64,000 bases of DNA from Nitzschia sp. DOCU1 (Eukaryota > Bacillariophyta > Bacillariophyceae > Bacillariales > Bacillariaceae), in NCBI GenBank assembly GCA_951394045.1, contig OX595986.1:806001-870000 (forward strand). The letters are read 5' to 3'. Position 1 is the stretch's first letter; every line of letters starts with the position of its first letter. Both the position numbers and the translations under genes were made by a program. The notes under the pieces were generated by a model. The model had not been told where the DNA came from. It saw only the letters and a list, made by a program, of their open reading frames with translations, and made no database searches. Positions 61,094 to 64,000 of the stretch are shown here, in pieces.

Positions 61094-62069
61094 ATGACGT
61101 CGACAGTTGACCAGAGCAAGCCTCTTGTTGGCGTTCTCGCTCTCCAAGGGGCCTTTGAAGAGCATCAAGCATGTTTAGAAGCCGTCGGGTGCCGAACTGT
61201 CCAGGTAAAGCGATGGGAAGCTTGGTTGGACACGGACACTTTCTCGATACAACCTCACAATCATATTGGTATTTCTACTCTAGGTTCGATGTGTGCGTGA
61301 TATGGAAGGATTAGATGGTATCGTGTTACCAGGGGGCGAATCGACTGCAATGGGATTGATTGGAAACGCCACTGTAAATCCGGATGGGAAGAATGTGTGG
61401 GAGGGTCTCCGAGAGTTTATGAAAACCAAGCCGACTTGGGGAACATGCGCTGGGATGATTCTACTTGCCGATCAATGCGTTGGTGCTAGTGCTGTTATTG
61501 AGAATGGGCAGGCGTTGATTGGTGGTGTAGATATTTTGGTTTGCCGGAACTACTTTGGATCACAAGTGTCGTCGTTTGAAATGCCCACTCCTCCGCCTCC
61601 GGGAATGGAGGCCCAAGAATCCTATCCGGGTGTTTATATTCGAGCGCCTGCCATTTTGTCAGCTGGTCCAGACGTTACTGTATTGGGAAAAGTTGTGGCA
61701 ACACCCTGTCGTCAAGCGGCCGTTGTGTTGGAAGAATTGGAACGTAAAATTGAGCAGGGCGAAAAGGTTGTACAAATGAAGGTGGTCGACGCCTTGGAGC
61801 GCAAATCGTCACAAGAAATCACCTATCGTGTGGTCGTCAAACCGGCATCTGAAAAGGAAGAAGAAAAGAAGGAAGTTAGCACCATTGAAGAGGCAGATGG
61901 CCACAATATTGTACTTCCTGGCGCCGCTGACGGGAGCAATGCACGAGAGGTCATTAGCGCAGTCCAGAAAGGACATTTATTGTGCACTGCCTTTCATCCA
62001 GAGTTGACCAATGACTACCGTTGGCACCAATATTTCGCCAACATGGTGCTAGAGGCCAAGTCGTCATAG
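61094..62069 (+). CDS. PDX2: Pyridoxal 5'-phosphate synthase glutaminase subunit (PdxT/SNO family)
   Basis: Two exons, 61094-61204 and 61284-62069, with a 79-bp GT-AG intron, giving 298 residues. The class I glutamine amidotransferase releases ammonia from glutamine for PDX1 in vitamin B6 synthesis. Motifs: V-G-V-L-A-L-Q-G-A-F-E-E-H, the L-P-G-G-E-S-T-A-M oxyanion segment, nucleophile Cys in W-G-T-C-A-G-M, R-N-Y-F-G-S-Q (substrate loop), I-R-A-P-A-I, and the His-Glu pair in A-F-H-P-E-L-T. The protein is longer than bacterial PdxT (about 190-200) because of a Lys/Glu-rich insert (about 205-255) between the I-R-A-P region and the final A-F-H-P-E. No targeting leader, so cytosolic. Confidence 0.95.
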
Positions 62070-62208
62070 AAGTAATTCGAATAAACATAGACCTGTGGCC
62101 TCGTGTCACGTTTCAAAAGCTTAGGCTAGAAGAATGTATCGGATAGAATATATTCAAACTCGATTATTACAAGAAAGAATCTTGTTAAGACCATTAAACC
62201 CAAATACG

Positions 62209-64000
62209 TTAGAAAGCCCACCCAACGATTTTCATGGCCTTCAGTCGCTCCACCATGCTGCGATAAAAGTTTTGCTTCATCAATACTTCCTCAACCGCCG
62301 AGACAACATCTTCCAGTTGGCCGGCGAATTGGATCTTTTGGCTATCCACACCTTTTGAAATGTTAAATTGAAGCAATCCCGAATCTTTCAGCCGCTCCGC
62401 AATGGATCGGATTTCACTGACGGTGTCGATCTCAGCCAATTCGAGGTAGGCTTCATTACATATTGAGAGCAAAGTCTTGAATGAAATCGGACGCGAGCCA
62501 ATGATTTCTGCCACATGGACGCAGATACACAGAACGTGCTTTTCGTGAGCTGGAGCGTCCTGTATCAGGTCCCTGTATTTGATGGTCGATGCTCGATCTG
62601 CCTTGAGAATATGCGGTACTTTCACTACCGGCTTGTCTAGAGGAGCATTCAGGGCCTCTTCGCTCATCGAGTCCAAAAGGTCCATGACACATCGCGACAA
62701 TACCTCCAAAAACTTGCGAGCATCTCCACTCGACTGGGCGACTTTTTTGGAAAGGAACTCAATCGCTTTCTCGTCAACGACTGAATTCCCAATCTTGCTC
62801 AAGGCGATATGCTTCAGGTCCTTTTCGTCATAGGTTCGGAATACAACCTTGTTGGATCGCGGCTGCAGAAATCAATAAAATTCAAATCGTTAGAAGAGAG
62901 TCCTGTGCGCAAGGCAAGCAGTCCAATGAACGAGTTGCCAGTCTACTTACAAATCCCAGACAACTCAATCTTTCCACCTTTTCGTTTTCCACCGAGTTGG
63001 AGATCCCTACTAGGCCAACCATATATTCGGGTTTTGATGCCCACTGGACGAGGGTATGAATAAATGCTTCGGTGCTTGTTCGTTGTGTGGCGGCAGTTCC
63101 GGTCGAAACTAGATAGTCGATTTCGTCCAAAATAAACACGACCGTACACTTGTTGGACGCGGTATCCACCCGGCGCTTGAGATTCTTCTCGTTGGTAGAG
63201 GCATGTTCTAGGGTCACTCGAAGAGCTTCCTTCTCGGATAAATTTTGCAATGTGGAACAATTCACATAGCAAAATTTGGGAGGCAGTTCCCATTCCTCGC
63301 ATGTTTCGGCATATTTTTCTTTTGCCAGTTGACAGCATTGTTCCACTGTCATGCTCTTGCCACTTCCCGGGGCCCCACAGACATGCAGAATAGGAGCCGA
63401 ATTATCCTTGAATCCTCGTTGCCCCTTGGATTCAATGAGAGCCTGGAAGAAGTCTTGGATGGTTTGTCGAGGGGCCAAAATCTTGGGGCAACCCACCACG
63501 CTCTCATTTTCTTTGCGCAGTGCATTCAAGCAGCCATGGAGCTTCTCCCGAACTGTAACACCGGGCAATGTGACTTGAGGAATGGGATCTGCTACCAGTT
63601 GTGGTACTAGGGGCAATGCTGCAACTTCCGTCACGGTGTCATTTTCGGCTTGGGCGGGCTCGTCATCCTCCTCCATCGGAGCTTCGATCGTATCCACCGG
63701 GGATTCATCATTGAAATCCTCCTCTGCAAGATGAGAAGCTTTCTTCCTTGAGAGCCGCTGCTGTGGCTCCTCGGAAGCAGGAAACACTTGTCGTTTGGTT
63801 GCCATTGGACTCAAATCGCCCTCATATTGATCAGGAATATCTTCATCGTCGTCATCATCCACCTGGCCACTGGGCCCCCGATTGACATTGACCCATGCTT
63901 TGCGATTGAACAGGCCGGAACTTACCCGCCCGCTATTACCCTGTGGATAGCGCTGGGGTGTGTCTGCCGGCAGCGGCGCTTGCTTGCGTTTGGACGACTG
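62209..64000 (-). CDS. Orc1/Cdc6-type AAA+ replication initiator, N-terminus beyond window
   Basis: Two exons in view, 62951-64000 (open to the right edge) and 62209-62862, with an 88-bp GT-AG intron joining C-L-G-F and P-R-S-N-K. About 567 residues are visible. The N-terminal part is basic then acidic and disordered (R-K-Q-A-P-L-P, D-D-D-D-D-E). The AAA+ module shows Walker A C-G-A-P-G-S-G-K-S, Walker B F-I-L-D-E-I-D-Y-L, sensor 1 V-G-I-S-N-S and sensor 2 S-G-D-A-R-K-F-L-E-V. A winged-helix region follows (about the last 130 residues). It loads MCM helicase at origins as Orc1 or Cdc6. No BAH domain is visible in the window, but the N-terminus is missing, so Orc1 versus Cdc6 stays open. Confidence 0.9.

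Noticed and set aside
1..64000. CRISPR arrays, operons or bacterial origin
   Set aside because: No repeat-spacer pattern; spliceosomal introns, Pol III tRNA terminator and gene families are eukaryotic.

Overview
This is a nuclear genome fragment from a photosynthetic stramenopile, most likely a pennate diatom. The evidence is short GT-AG introns (about 65-130 bp) in otherwise compact genes, plastid precursors with ASAF-like signal/transit junctions (ASAF|VP at 4811-5227, VSAF|Q at 22236-22976), a diatom-type bZIP factor, extracellular GDCD/VPGC/TDYC cysteine repeats, and a UGA-encoded selenocysteine in an ER thioredoxin-fold protein. The species cannot be fixed from sequence alone. There are about 29 credible protein genes or gene remnants, one tRNA-Arg(CCU), a local gene-family expansion and at least two mobile-element-like loci.

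Layout. 1-1844 (-): transposase-like gene running off the left edge. 2608-3264 (+): a selenoprotein PDI (W-Sec-G-H-C, C-terminal KDEL) that ordinary gene finders would truncate. 4153-4224: tRNA-Arg. 4811-5227 (-): small plastid protein. 5894-8056 (+) and 11754-14963 (-): two paralogous ubiquitin-specific proteases in convergent orientation, with two small probably mitochondrial proteins and a diverged direct repeat between them; the second USP carries two PIP-box-like motifs. 16459-20490 (+): a six-exon secreted protein in which an alpha-carbonic-anhydrase fold without zinc ligands appears to be split by a cysteine-rich repeat insert of about 800 residues. 20934-22976: a nuclear Tudor-like protein and a plastid membrane protein. 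23274-27035: a PAP/fibrillin-like cluster formed by duplication of a divergent gene pair; one daughter is a pseudogene, and both intact right-hand copies keep a 3-codon upstream ORF. 27318-28861 (-): broken SAP-domain gene. 29256-33556 (+): tandem S28 serine peptidases. 33717-35900 (-): HtrA/Deg protease. 37760-39800 (+): bZIP transcription factor. 40209-40754 (-): PPP1R11/YPI1-type PP1 inhibitor. 42178-46562: a large transposon-type protein convergent with a second unknown ORF. 47106-49918: ankyrin-like protein and an NAD(P)-aldehyde dehydrogenase. 50416-53314: divergent pair of SPFH/band-7 membrane proteins, one ending in RDEL. 53590-60621: small acidic protein, a large TPR-DnaJ cochaperone and a disordered basic protein with Trp-Arg motifs. 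61094-62069 (+): PDX2 glutaminase of vitamin B6 synthesis. 62209-64000 (-): Orc1/Cdc6 AAA+ replication initiator running off the right edge.

Most genes are unrelated housekeeping functions. Coherent sub-systems are protein quality control and turnover (PDI, HtrA, DnaJ, S28 peptidases, USPs), ER/endomembrane scaffolds (SPFH pair) and DNA replication (Orc1/Cdc6 and, by inference, a PCNA-linked USP). Exon boundaries were assigned by eye from splice consensus and protein continuity. No database search was possible.
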